Positions 63,984-64,000 of a stretch of 64,000 nucleotides of DNA are shown here, piece by piece. The stretch is from Rummeliibacillus suwonensis. Its GTDB lineage: Bacteria > Bacillota > Bacilli > Bacillales_A > Planococcaceae. The stretch spans positions 1,946,271 through 2,010,270 of the forward strand of contig NZ_VCBL01000001.1 in NCBI RefSeq assembly GCF_007896435.1, written 5' to 3'. The notes under the pieces were generated by a model. That model saw nothing but the letters and a program-made list of their open reading frames with translations. It was not told where the DNA came from and searched no databases. Position 1 is the first letter of the stretch. Each line of letters opens with the position of its first letter. The position numbers were made by a program, and so were the translations under genes.

Positions 63984-64000
63984 TATCAAGCGTGTTGATT
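63984..64000 (+). repeat. R1 (type II) terminal motif at the window edge
   Basis: The last bases, CAAGCGTGTTGATT, match the start of the long R1 copies (CAGGCGTGTTGATT). A further copy probably continues beyond the window. Confidence 0.55.

Noticed and set aside
1-64000. CRISPR arrays, rRNA genes and intact tRNA genes
   Set aside because: No regularly spaced direct repeats with unique spacers, and no complete tRNA cloverleaf or rRNA segment was seen. The only tRNA-like segment (30486-30545) lacks a closing acceptor stem.

Overview
The window is chromosomal DNA of a low-GC Gram-positive bacterium of the order Bacillales. Evidence: a threonyl-tRNA synthetase gene behind a T-box leader, an S-box ahead of metI-metC, the B. 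subtilis-type neighbourhood thyA-dfrA / ypjP / ypmR-ypmS / msrA-msrB / degV / ypiP / bacilliredoxin, a DUF4183 protein, frequent TTG/GTG starts and strong AGGAGG ribosome sites. Family-level placement (Planococcaceae/Caryophanaceae, such as Rummeliibacillus, Kurthia or Lysinibacillus relatives) is inference.

Layout. 1-10.8 kb: scattered small genes (Nudix, DUF445, GNAT, ArsR-AHSA1, thrS) among decayed intergenic DNA, with several proteins under 60 residues. 10.9-15.4 kb: two IS1182-type insertion sequences with target duplications; the second splits a membrane-anchored repeat-protein gene that also carries a nonsense codon. 15.5-19.5 kb: an accessory island with an XRE regulator behind a four-site operator array, an HsdR_N-like nuclease-fold protein, a secreted protein and a DUF6978 - DUF1828/DUF1829 pair. 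20-29.6 kb: conserved core on the minus strand, dapF - PAS/GGDEF protein - ArlRS-like two-component system, then odhA-odhB. 29.6-41 kb: repeat-rich spacers, a GNAT gene with an unusual tRNA-like leader, murG, a CAP-domain secreted protein, a COG0523 GTPase, a C-terminal processing protease, an integrase remnant fused to a deoD fragment, deoD and yozE. 41-50 kb: methionine metabolism and repair (S-box, metI, metC, msrA, msrB), ypmR/ypmS, degV, dfrA, thyA. 51-56 kb: two hsp20 genes (the first with a CIRCE-like operator), yitT and a PiT phosphate transporter with its DUF47 partner. 56-64 kb: ypjP, a reductase, ypiP-brxA, DUF2975-HTH, DUF2785 and a secreted protein/YrvL-like membrane protein pair.

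The strongest theme is a set of mosaic, hairpin-rich dispersed repeats. R1 occurs as compact and long forms (1-340, 29870-30125, 41263-41478, 52505-52884, 60803-61176, with ends or derivatives at 38258, 49954, 55679-55998 and the window end), and a homologous block lies inside the second insertion sequence. R2 is at 30163-30388, 48155-48371 and 57797-58142 plus decayed pieces. Both families share a module around GTTGCCACAGGACGTGGCG. A third repeat is a roughly 85-bp terminator-bearing sequence at 19421 and 38779. All functional calls come from reading translated sequence and recalled families; no database search was run.
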